Assembly (NCBI GenBank): GCA_022559845.1
Contig: CM040118.1
Location: 260,733,519 to 260,797,518 of the forward strand
Direction of reading: 5' to 3'
From: Amorphophallus konjac
Taxonomy: Eukaryota; Streptophyta; Magnoliopsida; Alismatales; Araceae
Length of the DNA stretch: 64,000 nucleotides
Made by a program: the position numbers and the translations under genes. The notes under the pieces were generated by a model that had not been told where the DNA came from, did no database searches, and saw only the letters and a list, made by a program, of their open reading frames with translations. Shown in pieces: positions 24,382 through 36,623 of the stretch; within the stretch, counting starts at the first letter, position 1; each line of letters opens with the position of its first letter.

Positions 24382-26571
24382 ATCTTCAGATAGGCGGATC
24401 TTTTGAGTTATCGCCTTGGATTCTCATTTTGGAGTGTACAGCTCTTTCAGAAATTTTGCATATGCCGGCACATGTTTGATCGCCTCCAAAAGTGGAATAT
24501 TGATATTCACTTATTTAAACAATTCCACTAACTCTTCTTGGTAGACTGGCTTTTTCTTTTGAGCCTTAAATTTTAGAGCATCGGGAAAAGGGATCTTAGG
24601 GACATACTCTTGAGGGCTTTCTTCATCAACCTTCACTTTTCCTTTGTCCCGCTTGTTCTCTCCACCCTCTGGCTTTTTCTTTTCTTACACAATCACAGGC
24701 TCCTCATCCTCACTATTACTCTCCTCGTGGGTGTCTTGGCCCGAACTACTACCCACATCCTTAGCCTGATAAGGATCATTAAGAGTTTTCCCGCTCTTAA
24801 GGGTAGAGATGGCTTTGACATTCTCAAACCGAGGAACTACAAGAGGGGGCGACTGAGGTTGATTGGGCTGATTGGGTTGAGGAAGAATGGGAGCTCTTAG
24901 AGGGAAGCCTGGAGGTTGTTGATTGCGGGGCTTGGCAATGGGCTGACTTGGTAATTGGCCCATTTCCCTTCTCATGGTGGCTTCAGCCAATTGGCCCAAT
25001 TGGGTTTCCAACTTAGAAATAGTTTGTTGGTTGGCATGGAGGGTCTGATGGAAAGATTGACTTTGGGCTTGCATGGTTTGTTGGAAGGATTGGTTTTGGG
25101 CCAGAATTAGTTGTTGTAATTGATGGAATCTATCATCAGTTTGGGAGTCCTGGTGGTGTTGCGGAGGAGGTTGATAGAATTGTTGGGAATTGGAAGATTG
25201 CCCGTAATTGGGCTGAGGAGGTTGGTATGGGGCCTGACCCTGGTTGAATCGGGGAAGTGGTCGTTGGGCTTGCGGTCCTCGACCATTAGCATTTCCTTGA
25301 AATAGTGGCTGAGCTTGGAATTAGTGTTGGATGGGTGGTTTGTGAGTTTGAGATGCGAGGGGATGGTGGGCTGATTGGGAGATTGTTGATTTCTCCAATT
25401 GAAATTGGGGTGATTCCTCCAGCCCAGATTATAGGTGTTACAAAATGGGTCATAGTTGGGCTTAGAGAACCCCTAGGCTGCTTGGACTTGCTCCTGTATA
25501 AAAGGTGGTAACTGGGCTGCTGTTGGGCAATCAGACACATGATGGTCCGGGCTAGCACATAAAGCACACACCTCAAGGTGTGTTGGGTCCGAGTATGGGT
25601 TGGACGTAGGTGAGAGTTGGACGTAGGTGAGATGGTGATTTTTTTTTTTCAGAAGCTGGTCTAACTTGTACGCCAACATATCAACTTGTTCTAGCTTTGG
25701 GGCCATGATGTCCACCTTGTCTAATTTTTTATGGATGAAATTCACATCCACACTAGCTTCAGATTCCACACGATACATCACGGCCGTTTAGAGGGCCCAA
25801 TGGTTCTGTCATATGAGGATAAGGAAGCATGGTTGATTGAATTCTCGCTCAACATTTCAAATAAGGCATAGGCCTCATCCTCACTCTTGCTCATAAAGGC
25901 CCCACCACATGATGTATCCACAATCTGCCTAACTTGATCATCTAGGCCCTCATAGAAAGCTTGCACTATTTGCCATTTGGAGAGCCCATGATGTGGGCAT
26001 TTTCTGAGGAGTTCCTTTAATCTCTCCCATGATTCATGTATTTGTTCATTTGGGAGTTGCGTGAATCCTGTGATTGCATGTCTCATGGTGTTGGTTCTAC
26101 CGATGGTGTAAAACCTCTTAAGGAACTCATGCTGCATGTCTGCCCATGTGCCAATAGGTTTCCCTAAGGTCCCTAGCCAGTATTTGGCTTTGTCCTTAAG
26201 TGAGAAAGAGAATAAGGTCAGGCGGAGAGCATCATTTGTGAAATTTTGAATTTTCACAGTGGAACAAATTTCTAGAAATTCATCCAGATGTTTATAGGGA
26301 TCTTCATTAATGGTCTTCCCATAAAAGGTTGGAGCATCTGAATGGTGCTAGATTTGATCTCATAATGCAAAGCAAGGACATTAGGTAGTTGGATACAAGT
26401 GGATGGCTGATAATTCGAAGGAATAAAATATTCCTTCATATGTTTGGACACCCCTAGTTGGTGTTGTTCAGCCATACGTTGGATTTGATTTTGGGCCTGA
26501 TTAAAAATGAATCGCTCAATCTCACTAATGGGCTCAAGTAAGTCAAGATGTTGAGATCTTCTCCCTTGCAT
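24382..26571 (-). pseudogene. gag: Element B gag
   Basis: It begins near the ATG at 26569-26571. The retrotransposon gag domain spans about 25800-26300 (WERLKELLRKCPHHGL, GGAFMSKSEDEAYALFE). A CCHC knuckle lies near 25540-25580 (CALCASPDHHVSDC). A Gln/Pro-rich tail runs to 24685 and leads to the protease. Frames change at least twice (between 26272 and 26257, and around 25480-25780), so it is a pseudogene. The 24382-24684 stretch is a Lys-rich linker with stops. Confidence 0.85.
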
Positions 26572-27694
26572 AAACCAAGGTTAAAGATGAGAGATGTGAG
26601 AATATTTTTATGATATTTTTTATTTTTTATTTTTTATTCTGACTCAAATTAGGATGAAGAGAGAGAAGATTAGATTTTTTATTTTTATTTTTATTTTTAT
26701 TTTTATTTTTGTTATTTTTTTATGCAAACATAAATAAGTTGTCACACAAATTACTTAATGCCCTAGATGTGACCTAGACCTACAAATTGGGTTTCACAAA
26801 ATGGCTAAAGTGAAACTTAAGTTCACCCTCAATATTTCCACAGGCTAGGTAAGGGGTGGGGTAGTGGGAGGTTCCCCCTACTTTCGTAGGGACCTAATTA
26901 TGTCAAACCACTAGCCCGCTTAAGGCGTTTGCCGTCCGACCGTCTTGCCTTAGACACTGGTTTTCATAAGAGGGTAAGCCCAAATAACACAAGAATCACA
27001 GTGTGAACCTAGGGCCAATGTCTACTAGATTTTATTTAAGGTCTAGGTGATGCAAAGATGCATGAGAATTATGATTTGTGGGCTAAGGGAGGGTGATGAA
27101 ATCTCCACCTTATCTTGCTTATGGGTGTTACCCTTAGAATATTTTAGAAAGGATATGCAACGAATCGAGTTCAAACAAGAGGTTCTATGTAAGCATGGAA
27201 ATGCACGAGCATGTTTTTGGAAAAATTAGAGTACTCACCTTGCCTCCCGTAATCTTTAATAATGAAATTAACAATAATTAAATAACAAAAATAAATTCTA
27301 TCCTAAATAATGCATGACCTAAAACATAGAAGTGTGGGTTCTAATCTTGCAATGAAGATTTTTATTGAAGTTCAAGTGATGATTTTTTTTATTTTTTTAT
27401 TTAGTGAACCTATCTAACCACAATATATGAAATGTACAGAAATGAAATTAAAATGAAGGAGGAAAAGTTAGGATACTTACTTGAAAAGTGTTCCCTCATT
27501 CTTTTTTTTTTTAAAATGAATGACTAAATCGTAAAGATGAAAGAAAGAAAGGCAAACTTACCTCTGATTTTTTTTTGAGTTTTCAAGTTACTTTTTCTCC
27601 CTTTTTCTTCTGCAAAAAAAAAGAAAAGAGAACTTTATTAGTACACTATAAACATAAGGAAAACAAAGTTCTTAAGTCAAAAATCATCATTCTT
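26572..27694 (-). other. Element B 5' leader
   Basis: About 1.1 kb lies between PBS and gag with no coding signal. Long T-rich low-complexity runs (A-rich on the element strand) occur at 26608-26720, 27387-27402 and 27500-27512. A long AT-rich leader is common in Athila-type elements. Confidence 0.7.
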
Positions 27695-27711
27695 CCCCGG
27701 CAACGGCGCCA
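27695..27711 (-). other. Primer binding site of element B (tRNA-Asp type)
   Basis: The minus strand reads TGGCGCCGTTGCCGGGG, five bases inside the 5' LTR. This site is characteristic of Athila-group elements. Confidence 0.9.
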
Positions 27712-27716
27712 AAAAT

Positions 27717-29497
27717 TGATAACGCGAAAGTTCGTCATATAAAACACGCGTATCAATCTTAAAAATTCTAACTCACACTAGATGAAAGAGAGACGTAATA
27801 TGGTGGCGAGAAGGGTCGAATCCACAGGGAAGAAGAGATTTTTAAAGTTAAAAACTTTGTAACCTTTAGAAAAACACTTGTGATTTTACTTTGCTTAAAG
27901 AAAATAGTGAAATGAAGAACAAACCAAACACTTAATTAAAAATACCTATGATTATGCGCCTATGCTATAGAAATTAATTGCATGAAGTGAAAAGAAGACA
28001 TAGAAGAAGGGGGTAGAGAGGGAAGAAGATCAAGAACTAGATCAAAAGAACAACTCTCTTCATTAACTTAAAAGAAAGAGTACATGAAGTGCAAGACAAG
28101 CTTACAACAAAGAGGTGACAAGATTACAATGAAGTAAAATAACACAAAAGCAATAACAACAAGAGGAGCCTGAGATGTGAAGATGGTAGCAGCAATGGTG
28201 ATGACGGTGCCATCCTCTCTTGGCCTTGGATCACGAACTACCTTGCGGAAGATATCGTCTACGCCGGGAGGAAAAAAGTAATCTTCGTCGTTGAAGCCGC
28301 CTTTGGAGGGTGAATAACTTTAAAACCAAGATGAATTTGGAGATGTCCAAGAAGAAGACGTTGAAGAGAATGGAGAAGGGAAGAACTTTGATAAAGAACT
28401 CAGATAGTCAAAAGGAGTACAAGGGCATCAAAATAGAAGAATAATAGAAGCTAACACCTCGGATGAACAGTAACATCATAGGACAATAAGTTGAAAAATG
28501 AGAAATAACTTCCAAACCAGAAAGATTTAGAAGGTGATCTTGAAACAGAAGTTGTAGAACACTTAAAAACAAAGAACTTTTATGAAGACAGTAAGAGAAG
28601 AAAATGACTATAAGGGGGAGAAATAAGGGAAAGAACAGAGAAAAACACTATTTCGTAGATGAATAGGACAGCACAGTGACAAATATGAAATAGATTAAAA
28701 ATTATAAAGAATTGGAAGATGATGCAGAATAAGAAGTTGTAGAGGACTTATAAATAAAGAACTTTCATGAAGACAACAAGAGGAGAATATGGAAGAAATA
28801 GGGCGAACACGGTGACCTAAGATGTGAGAGGGAGAGGGTGAAAATTTTCAAAAGAAGAACTCCCCTTTCTCCTCCTTGTCATGGGCTATTTATAGGGAAA
28901 GTTGGGTAGATGGAGGGTGGAGATTGTATCAAAAGGAGATGGATGGCTGGGATTTGGGTAGAATATGATACATGGGGAAGAGAAAAAGTAGGTGGGCACC
29001 CCCTTTCTTAGACTTTGGGCACCCCCTTTCCCAAGGCTCATCATGTCTCTCCTTTATTTCAAACTTTGAATTCAATTTTCCTTCCAACCAAAATATGTGT
29101 TTCTTTTCCTCAATTTCAAACTTTTGAAATTTAATTTCTCTCCAACCAAAATATGTGCTTTTGACTTGGTCAAAGTGGTGGTGACAGTTTTACCCCCGGC
29201 TTCTTTTGTAATTACCTTCGGTGTCCTGCACACACATAATTGCACTTTAGGCCATAAAAATTATCACAATGTGCACATAAATCCCAAATACTCATAGTTA
29301 TGCAATGGAGAATTAATGCTCATGGCCCTCAACTTGAATGTATTATTAAATAATATCACCGAATTAATCAATTTACGTGAAAGCTCCAATTTAAATGCGG
29401 AGTTGGGGTTAACTATGAAATATGCATAATTACCTAATTATATGCACATAAAATGGTGTTCATGCGATGAATTATCATAAAAAATGGACACTTATCA
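27717..29497 (-). repeat. 5' LTR of element B
   Basis: It is 1781 bp, starts TGATAACGCG, ends CACTTATCA, and pairs with 7596-9373. The TATA box is at 28886-28894 on the minus strand. Confidence 0.93.
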
Positions 29498-29925
29498 GCC
29501 ACCGTCAACATGCCTTGATGTAGTGACGCAAATTCAGTTGCTTTCTTGTCCTTGACATGCTCGGAGAAATATTTGGCTCCAAAAAGAGTAAGAAATCCAT
29601 CCCATGTGTGTGGTGCGTCTGCAGACGGCGTCGGAATAGACTTCCACCGTGTACGTATGTCTTTGTTTAACTGAAACGTAGCAAGATGAACCATCTCTTG
29701 GTCGGCACATTGCATGACCTCGAATATACGGTTCATTTCGTCAATCCAGTTGTCTGCCTCATCGGGGTTAGAAGAACCCAAAAATCGCGGAGGGTTTAAA
29801 CTCTGAAAATTACGGTGCAGATCACCAGCTCCTACCCTAGCGTCAGCTTAGGCCATATTTTGCAAGGCCTGAGTGAGACCAGCAACAGTTTGTTGCATTC
29901 CACCCCAATCAACACGGTGAGCCAT
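29498..29925 (-). pseudogene. gag: Element A gag, N-terminal part
   Basis: Start at the ATG 29923-29925 (MAHRVDWGG). The retrotransposon gag domain follows (DEADNWIDEMNRIFEVM, FGAKYFSEHVKDKKATEF). A TAA at 29848-29850 interrupts the first 30 codons. The frame runs into the GCCAC duplication and continues at 7595 beyond element B. Confidence 0.88.
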
Positions 29926-30163
29926 TAAAAGAGTAAAATACTTGAGAAGAGTAATGGATTTGTTAATCTTAATGGAATATATGGGTTAATCCTACAGATA
30001 ATTTCTAATTACTAGATCATCACAGGTTCTACCCAATTTCACTCATTGGTTGAGAATTTCCTTTCCTTGTTTCATAGGCATGGGTCCTTAATCCTTGGAC
30101 TAAACCTATGACATGACATCCTTTCCTAGGACTTTTAGGCCTATGCTCAGATACCACTTTAAC
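29926..30163 (-). other. Element A leader and primer binding site (PBS 30145-30156)
   Basis: The minus strand at 30145-30156 reads TGGTATCTGAGC, one mismatch from the tRNA-iMet complement, seven bases inside the LTR end. The remaining 220 bases to the gag ATG are non-coding leader. Confidence 0.8.
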
Positions 30164-33100
30164 TGTCACGCCCCGAGCTTTTAATACAGCGGAAGGAATA
30201 TCGGGAACGTGAACAGCCGGTAGGATAAGCCTCTCACAATCAAGAAATCAGAGTGCAAGATAATCACACAAAAGTAATTACACAAGTATATTTTTCCAAA
30301 AATCAGCTTTATTCATAATAATGACCCAAATGTACATAAGATGGTGACTTTAAACATCCTTACATCATAGACTCAAGAAAAAAGAAAATTACAATAGGAC
30401 TTGACTAGACACTTGACAACTAGGTCTTCTCTCGATCCATTTGACCTTCAATCACTCTCTGACCCACTACTTGTATATTCCGAATCTGATCCATCAGTAC
30501 TTCCTGAAAAATTGAGAAAGTAGGTATGAGCACACTTGCCTAGTAGGTATCTTCGCATCAAAATGAAGGTAGTATTTAAATGATTAATGTCTTAGCTCTA
30601 GATCTTAAGGAAAAATAAGAATGCGATAAACAAGCGATATAAACCAAGATAACCAAGAATATATAATCATGAAATAACTAAGCAAGTAGATGTAAGCGAG
30701 TATAGACCATGAACAAGCAAGATTAATCATGTAGAATTAAATTTGGCCTTTCATGAACAAGAATGTACGAGCAAGAATCTAGAAAGTACTTTACACAACC
30801 TTGTAAGGGCTATGTACTAGAAAGTCATTAACAAGCATGTAATTTCAATAACGAGTCTCGTGGTTACAGCACGTTTCCGACCATCGGCCGTGGGGGCTAG
30901 CATGGAGCCCTTGGGCACAATCCGTGTCTGATCTTGCATCTTCAAGTTATAAATCCAGCTACTTCCATGAGATATAATTTCGGCCAATAATTCAATTCCA
31001 AATAATAAGTTTCATGACCAATTAACCAAGGTATAGAACGTACCAAGATTGATATGAGATATCAAAGAAGAATTAGAAGAATATTATACGCCGACGGCAT
31101 TCCGATAGCATAACTGTATTTTCATTAAGTTTTATATCTTAATATTAACTTGTTAAACATATGTTGAGACTCTAGATAATCCTAAGACCATCTAGGAACT
31201 CAAGAAAACCAACCCCAAAGGTCAAACCTCGGGTTAGACAATTCAGAGATAAAGCGGCCGTTTACTGGACTGTTTCATGAAGAAAGTGGTCGGAGTCTAG
31301 ACCATTTCATAAATAGAGTCGACGCATGAAAAAGAAGTGTCGACGCAGGAAAACCTTATGGAATTTTAGCGGTCTAGTGAATGGCCACTTGGTATCTTTT
31401 AGCGGTCAACCATAGGGCCACTAAGGTCGAGAACACATAAACACTGGTAAAGTACTTTCTAGACAATTGGCTTTGATGGTACAACCAGCTCGGCATCCTA
31501 GTGGGAATCCCAGGCTCGCAGAGTCTTACGGAGGCCTTGAAACATAATCCCCTAGTCCGACAGAAGGAATATCCGGTGGAGAGGTTCATAAGTCCAAGCG
31601 AGTGTGCCTATAAGTGCAAAGTGTAACTAATGGTCACATACCGGAGTATATGGCATGTACTTAAGAAAATGACTCAAGAGATAAGAGTGAAATAGTAAAA
31701 CATACGGACAAAAAATCATATGTACTATGTACACAACATAGAAACCATTTAATTACAAAATTATAATATTTTGGCATGAAATTACATGATAATAAAAAAT
31801 AATGATTGAAATCATGTTCATGTTAAAATAGGGTATTTAACATAATTTTGAGTGAAAATACCATAATTATAGAGTTATACTTAGGTAAAATTTAATTACA
31901 CTCGGACTAGTTCTCAGAACCAAAAAGCGGTCTAGTGCAGACCATTTTCAAGAGTCTAGCGGTCTATCGAGGGGCCGCTTAGCTACCTCAAGCGGTCACC
32001 TATAGATCGTTTCTATCTGTTTGACAGAAAATCATGAAAAATAGTAAAATAAACTCTAATCTAGGTCATGTTATGCATGAGAATCAACGAGAACATACTG
32101 TAAAACATGATAAAATGAGAATATGTCAAGAATATGCATGGGTTTGTGTAAAATGAACAAGATATTTTCTTTTAACTTAATTAGGGTAAGATTTATGCAT
32201 GGAGATTATACTAAATGCATAGTCCCAATAAAACATAAAATTCTCTATGTACAGTACATGAAAATGACTGAAATCAGACGGCTTTTATTCCTAACATCCA
32301 GTTTAAGCCGATCATGAGATAACCTACCTTTGGACTAAGATTTAACCGTTGAATTTAAGATTGGAACTTGACCCTGTTTTCTACTCGTCCTGAACTGGAA
32401 TAGTAACTTCGTGGTCTTTTATCTCTTGATCCTCTTCACCTATGACCACGAAAGTTTGGGGGTAAGAAGAAGGTATTAAAAGGAACAATTTGTTCTAAAG
32501 AATCCCTATTTTATTACCTCGTTTAGGGCTTCTATTTGACCGATCAATCTGGGTCCGTTGCACAGGTTCTTGAGATTCTTGTACTGAACCAATGACTTTG
32601 CAAGCTTCTATCTTCCTGATGGCTCGATCTCCTAAGATGAAATTTGGAGGGTAGTTTGACCTTACTATTATAAACAAATTCTTTTAAAGGGCATACCTCT
32701 AATTCGGCCTCTTTACCTTAGTTCCACGCGAGCCAAACGTAAGGGTCGTACAGGTTGGTTCTGGGGTCTATTTATAGTGTTAGCTAGGGTTTCCAGGGAT
32801 TAGAACGAACATAAAGTCCTAATTAAGGTTTCAATTCGATCCTTAAGCCTTCTAGACTCATCTATCTAAGAGATAGCATCGATCCTAGGCGATTTGGATG
32901 CCAAAGTTCCCATCTTTTCATGCCTTCTTCCACTCACGTAATCTGCAGATAGTAGCGGTCTAGTCTAGACCATTTTCAATCCCCAAGCGGTCGCCCGATA
33001 GACCATTTTTGGCTTTGGGCTCCGAGTTTGAAACATTTCAAACTCTTTGTCATATATCCGTTGATTTATCCAATAATTAGTATATTTATTACCTAACTCT

Positions 33101-33221
33101 ACCATGGCTGGTCCCAAGCCCGGATGAGCAAAGAGGAGGGTTTGCGTTAGGTCGACAGCCAGCAGTAAAATTTTGTCACATCTCCAACATGAATTCTGAT
33201 CCAAATATATTTTGTGCTAAT

Positions 33222-33430
33222 GCTAGGGCGTTCCCCGTAAGCGACGCGTTACATCGGAACCCGGATGGAATGACAAGTGAGCAAGGGCTAGCTAGGGCGT
33301 TCCCCGTAAGCGACGCGTTACATCGGAACCCGGATGGAATGACAAGTGAGCAAGGGCTAGCTTAGGCATTCCCCGTAAGCGACGTGCCGCAATGGCGCCC
33401 GATTGCGATGTCAAATAGGCAAGGGTTCTC
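33222..33430 (+). repeat. 69-bp tandem repeat in the LINE 5' region
   Basis: Two essentially identical 69-bp units (33222-33290 and 33291-33359) are followed by a diverged third. Each begins GCTAGGGCGTTCCCCGTAAG and ends GAGCAAGGGCTA. They precede the endonuclease frame and may be promoter or leader repeats of the LINE. Confidence 0.9.
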
Positions 33431-33488
33431 ATGTGAGGTTCGACGCACACGGGTAAAGAAGCAAGTCTAAAAATATAGGATCCGTCTA

Positions 33489-36326
33489 GCTACTTGGAAT
33501 ATAGGAACTTTAACGGGTAAGGGTTTAGAATTAGTTAAGTTAATGAAGGACATGAGGGTTAACATAGCTTGCCTACAAGAAACTAGGTGGAAAGGACATA
33601 AAGCTAAAGACATTGATGGATATAAAATTTGGTATACGGGCAATAATAACTCTAGAAATGGTGTTGCTATAATAATAGATAAAAACTTAAAAGACAGAGT
33701 TGTGGAAGTAAATAGATTGAGGGATAGACTAATGGTAATTAAACTTATTTTAGGTGAGGATATTTTGAATATAATTAGTGCGTATGCACCTCAAGTAGGA
33801 TTAGAAGAGAGCATTAAAAAGTAATTTTGGGAGGCTATTGATAGTTTGATCCAAAATATCCCTAGTGAAAAGAGAATCTTTATTGGAGGGGATCTTAATG
33901 GTCATGTGGGTATAGATAATAGAGACTATGAGAGGATTCATGGAGGGCTTGGTTTTGACAATAGAAATGATATGGGTAACACTATTCTTGATTTTGCTAT
34001 GGCCTATGATCTAGCAATTATTAATACCTTCTTTAAGAAGCGGGACGAACACTTAATAACATACAAGAGTGGAACACATATAAGTCAAATTGGCTATTTT
34101 CTCATTAGGAAGGTCGATAGAGTTTTATATAAAGATTGCAAAGTTATTCCTGGTGAGAGTCTACCCCCTCAACATAGGTTGTTAGTAATGGATGTCACTA
34201 TCCCTAAATTCAAAAGAAAGATCATTATAAATAATTATTCCAAGATTAAATGGTGGAATTTAAAAGGTAAAAGTTTAGAAACTTTTAAAAATCATCTATT
34301 GAAGGAAAATATTTTGAATTTAGAACAAGAAACTAATGTAATGTAGAATAATGTTACAAATTGTATAACGAGGGTTGCAAAACAACTCTTAGGCGAATCT
34401 AAAGGTAAAAATAATTTAGAAAAAGAGACTTGGTGGTGGAGTGAGGAAATCCAAAATACCATTAGAGTAAAAAAGAAATGCTTTAAAGTTTGGCAAACTA
34501 ACAAAAATGCTCAAACCCTAGAAGCCTATAAAATCGCTAAAAAGATAGCTAAGAAAATAATTAGCGAAGCTAAATCAAAGGCATTTGAAGTTTTATATAA
34601 TAAATTAGGAACCCGAGAGGGTGAAAAGGACATATTTAAACTTGCTAAATTAAGAGAAAGGAAAACTAGAGATTTAGATCATGTTTGGTGCATTAAAGGT
34701 GAAGATCAAAGGGTTTTAACTAAGGATCTTGATATTAAAAGGAGGTGGCATAGCTATTTTCAGAAGTTACTTAATGGAGATTCCGTCAAGGATTTATCTT
34801 TAGAAGGTACCCAAGAGTCCACAATATTTGATAAATATCAATATTTCAGGCGTATTAAGATGTCAGAAGTGGAGGATATTTTAAGGAAAATGAAAGTGGG
34901 CAAGGCCTTAGGACTAGATGGCTTACCTATTGAAGTATGGAAAGGCCTAGGAGATATTGGTATTCAGTGGCTAACTAATTTTTTTAATAAAATTTTAAAG
35001 GAACGGAGAATGCTAGAAGTTTGGAGAAAACGTGTTGTAGTTTCTTTCTATAAAAGCAAAGGAGATATTCAAAGTTGTAATAATTATCGCGGAATTAAGC
35101 TTATGAGTCATACTATGAAACTTTGGGAAAGAGTAATTAAAAAATGCCTCCGTTGTATGACTACTGTATCAGAAAATCAGTTTGGTTTTATGCCAAATAG
35201 ATCTACTACAGAAGCTATTTTCTTACTACGGTAGCTAATGGAGAAGTATAGAGAGATGAGAAAAGATTTGTATATAATTTTTCTTGATTTAGAGAAGGTG
35301 TACGATCGAGTACCGAGAGAATTGATTTGGTGGACATTAAGAAAGAAAAGAATCTCTCAAGGATATGTTGATTTGATTAAGGATATGTACGGCGGTGCTA
35401 TTACTAGTGTTCGAACTATTACTGGGGAGACTGGTGAATTTCCCGTTTCTATAGGTTTGCATCAAGGTTCTGCACTAAGTCTGTATCTCTTTGCCTTAGT
35501 TATGGATGAAGTAACTAAACAATTGCATGAGGATATCCATTGGCGTATGCTATTTACAGACGATATTATTTTAATTGATGAGAGTATTGATGTTCTAAAT
35601 GCTAAGTTAGAGCGTTGGAGACTTGCCTTGGAGTCCAAAGATTTTAAAAATAGTAGGAGTAAGTCAGAGTTTATGCACTGTAATTTTAGTAATGGGAGAG
35701 TGGTTCAGGAAGACATGGTTCTAATTGATGGACATAACATTCCGAAGAGTAGTAGCTTTTGATACTTAGGGTCTATCATACAAGAGAATGGGGAGATTTA
35801 TGATGACGTTACATATAGGATTAAGGCAGGCTGGTTAAGATGGAGAAGTGCATCAGGTGTCCTTTGTGATCGTCGTATGCCTGTGAAACTCAAAGGGAGG
35901 TTTTATAGAACGACTGTGAGACCTACTTTGTTATATGGTACAGAGTGTTGGGCAGTACGAAAGGAACACATCTATAAAATATGTGTAGCAGAGATGAGGA
36001 TGTTGAGATGGATGTGTGACAAGACTAAGAAAGACAAGATTAAGAATGAGCACATCCGTAAGGACTTAGGGATAGCTCCAATTGATAGTAAAATGAGAGA
36101 AAATAGACTCAGTTGGTTTGGACATGTGTTTCATCGCCCTAACTCAACGCCAGTTAAAAGATGTGACCAAATCTTAGTGGATGCTAGTAAAAGAGCTCGA
36201 GGAAGGCCTAAAATGTGATGGTGCGATGTTATTAGGAAGGACATTAGTTCCTTGAGTTTAAATATGAATATTGCACTTGATAGAAATCTTTGGCGGAACA
36301 TGATTCATGTAGCCGACCCCAATTAA
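33489..36326 (+). pseudogene. LINE ORF: endonuclease and reverse transcriptase
   Basis: One frame runs from about 33489 to the TAA 36324-36326. The endonuclease part has LATWNIGTL, ACLQETRWKG, GGDLNGHVG and a DRVLYKDC-like region. The RT part has KALGLDGLPIEVWK, NNYRGIKLMSH, QFGFMPNRST, FLDLEKVYDRVPRE, GLHQGSAL and the box FTDDIILID. Five in-frame stops interrupt it (33822, 34344, 35232, 35760, 36216), with no frameshift over 2.8 kb. Several substitutions at otherwise conserved sites (Ala to Val in KVYDR, Pro to Leu after GSALS, Ala to Thr in the RT box) also fit C/T or G/A change. Dead copy. Confidence 0.92.
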
Positions 36327-36341
36327 TTGGGATAAGGCTCT

Positions 36342-36366
36342 GATGATGATGATGATGATGATGATG
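36342..36366 (+). repeat. GAT-repeat microsatellite at LINE 3' end
   Basis: A (GATGAT)n tract follows the GGATAAGGCT word, in place of a poly-A tail. It is typical of RTE LINEs. Confidence 0.85.
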
Positions 36367-36623
36367 AGTATATTTATTACCTAAATTTTGTAAATATCCT
36401 ATTTTAAGTTTCTAGAATGTAGGCCAAACTTGTGGGCTTGGTTTTGGGCCATTTTGGTCTTATTTAAAAGGCCAGGTTATTTAATAAATATTAAGCCTTA
36501 TTATTTGGTTTTAAATTAACCAAAATTCTTTTAATAGTCCATTTATCTTTAAAAAATCTTAGAAAATCTAAATAAATTCTAGAAAAATTTAAAATATCAT
36601 ATACAAAATTCTGGGGTATTACA

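Larger units (their letters stand above)
7596..29497 (-). mobile_element. Element B: Athila-like Ty3/gypsy retrotransposon inserted in element A gag
   Basis: The flanks are perfect 5-bp duplications, GCCAC at 7591-7595 and at 29498-29502, which restore the A gag frame when the element is removed. The LTRs are 7596-9373 and 27717-29497. The PBS reads TGGCGCCGTTGCCGGGG on the minus strand, the tRNA-Asp-type site typical of Athila elements. A polypurine tract abuts the left LTR. The gag-pol content also matches Athila (protease DLGAS, RT box FMDD). Element C interrupts the pol at 12250-22492. I see no env-like ORF between pol and the 3' LTR. Confidence 0.93.
33097..36366 (+). mobile_element. RTE-type LINE inserted in element A 5' LTR
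   Basis: An 18-bp target duplication AGTATATTTATTACCTAA flanks it (33079-33096 and 36367-36384). It has no LTRs. It encodes an APE-type endonuclease and an RT in one reading frame and ends with GCCGACCCCAATTAATTGGG, a GGATAAGGCT word and a GATGAT microsatellite, the 3' end usual for plant RTE-clade LINEs. The 3.27 kb length suggests a near full-length copy. Confidence 0.93.
1..36623 (-). mobile_element. Element A: Ty3/gypsy chromovirus (Tekay/Del type), outer host of nest 1
   Basis: This is an LTR retrotransposon read on the minus strand, with its 3' end beyond the left edge of the window. Its LTR starts TGTAATACCCC in element orientation and ends GGGGCGTGACA. A polypurine tract abuts the left LTR and a tRNA-iMet-like primer site abuts the right LTR. 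The domain order gag, protease, RT, RNase H, integrase, chromodomain is that of Ty3/gypsy chromoviruses. The internal domain is broken by a solo LTR and by element B, and the 5' LTR by a LINE. Removing these leaves about 6 kb of internal sequence. It is non-functional because of many stop codons. The lineage assignment rests on domain content and primer site, not on a database search. Confidence 0.9.
30164..36623 (-). repeat. 5' LTR of element A, interrupted by a LINE
   Basis: The LTR starts TGTCACGCCCCGAG and ends GGGGTATTACA on the plus strand, about 3.2 kb once the LINE is removed. Its 31735-33096 and 36385-36623 parts match 1-1607. A TATAAATAG box on the minus strand lies at 32768-32776. 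AGCGGTC/GACCRTT word clusters lie at about 31252-31440, 31925-32015 and 32950-33010, plus GTCGACGCA twice near 31319-31350. Confidence 0.9.

Noticed and set aside
33229..33430. CRISPR-like array
   Set aside because: The units are 69 bp, contiguous and only two to three in number, within a plant LINE. No spacers exist.
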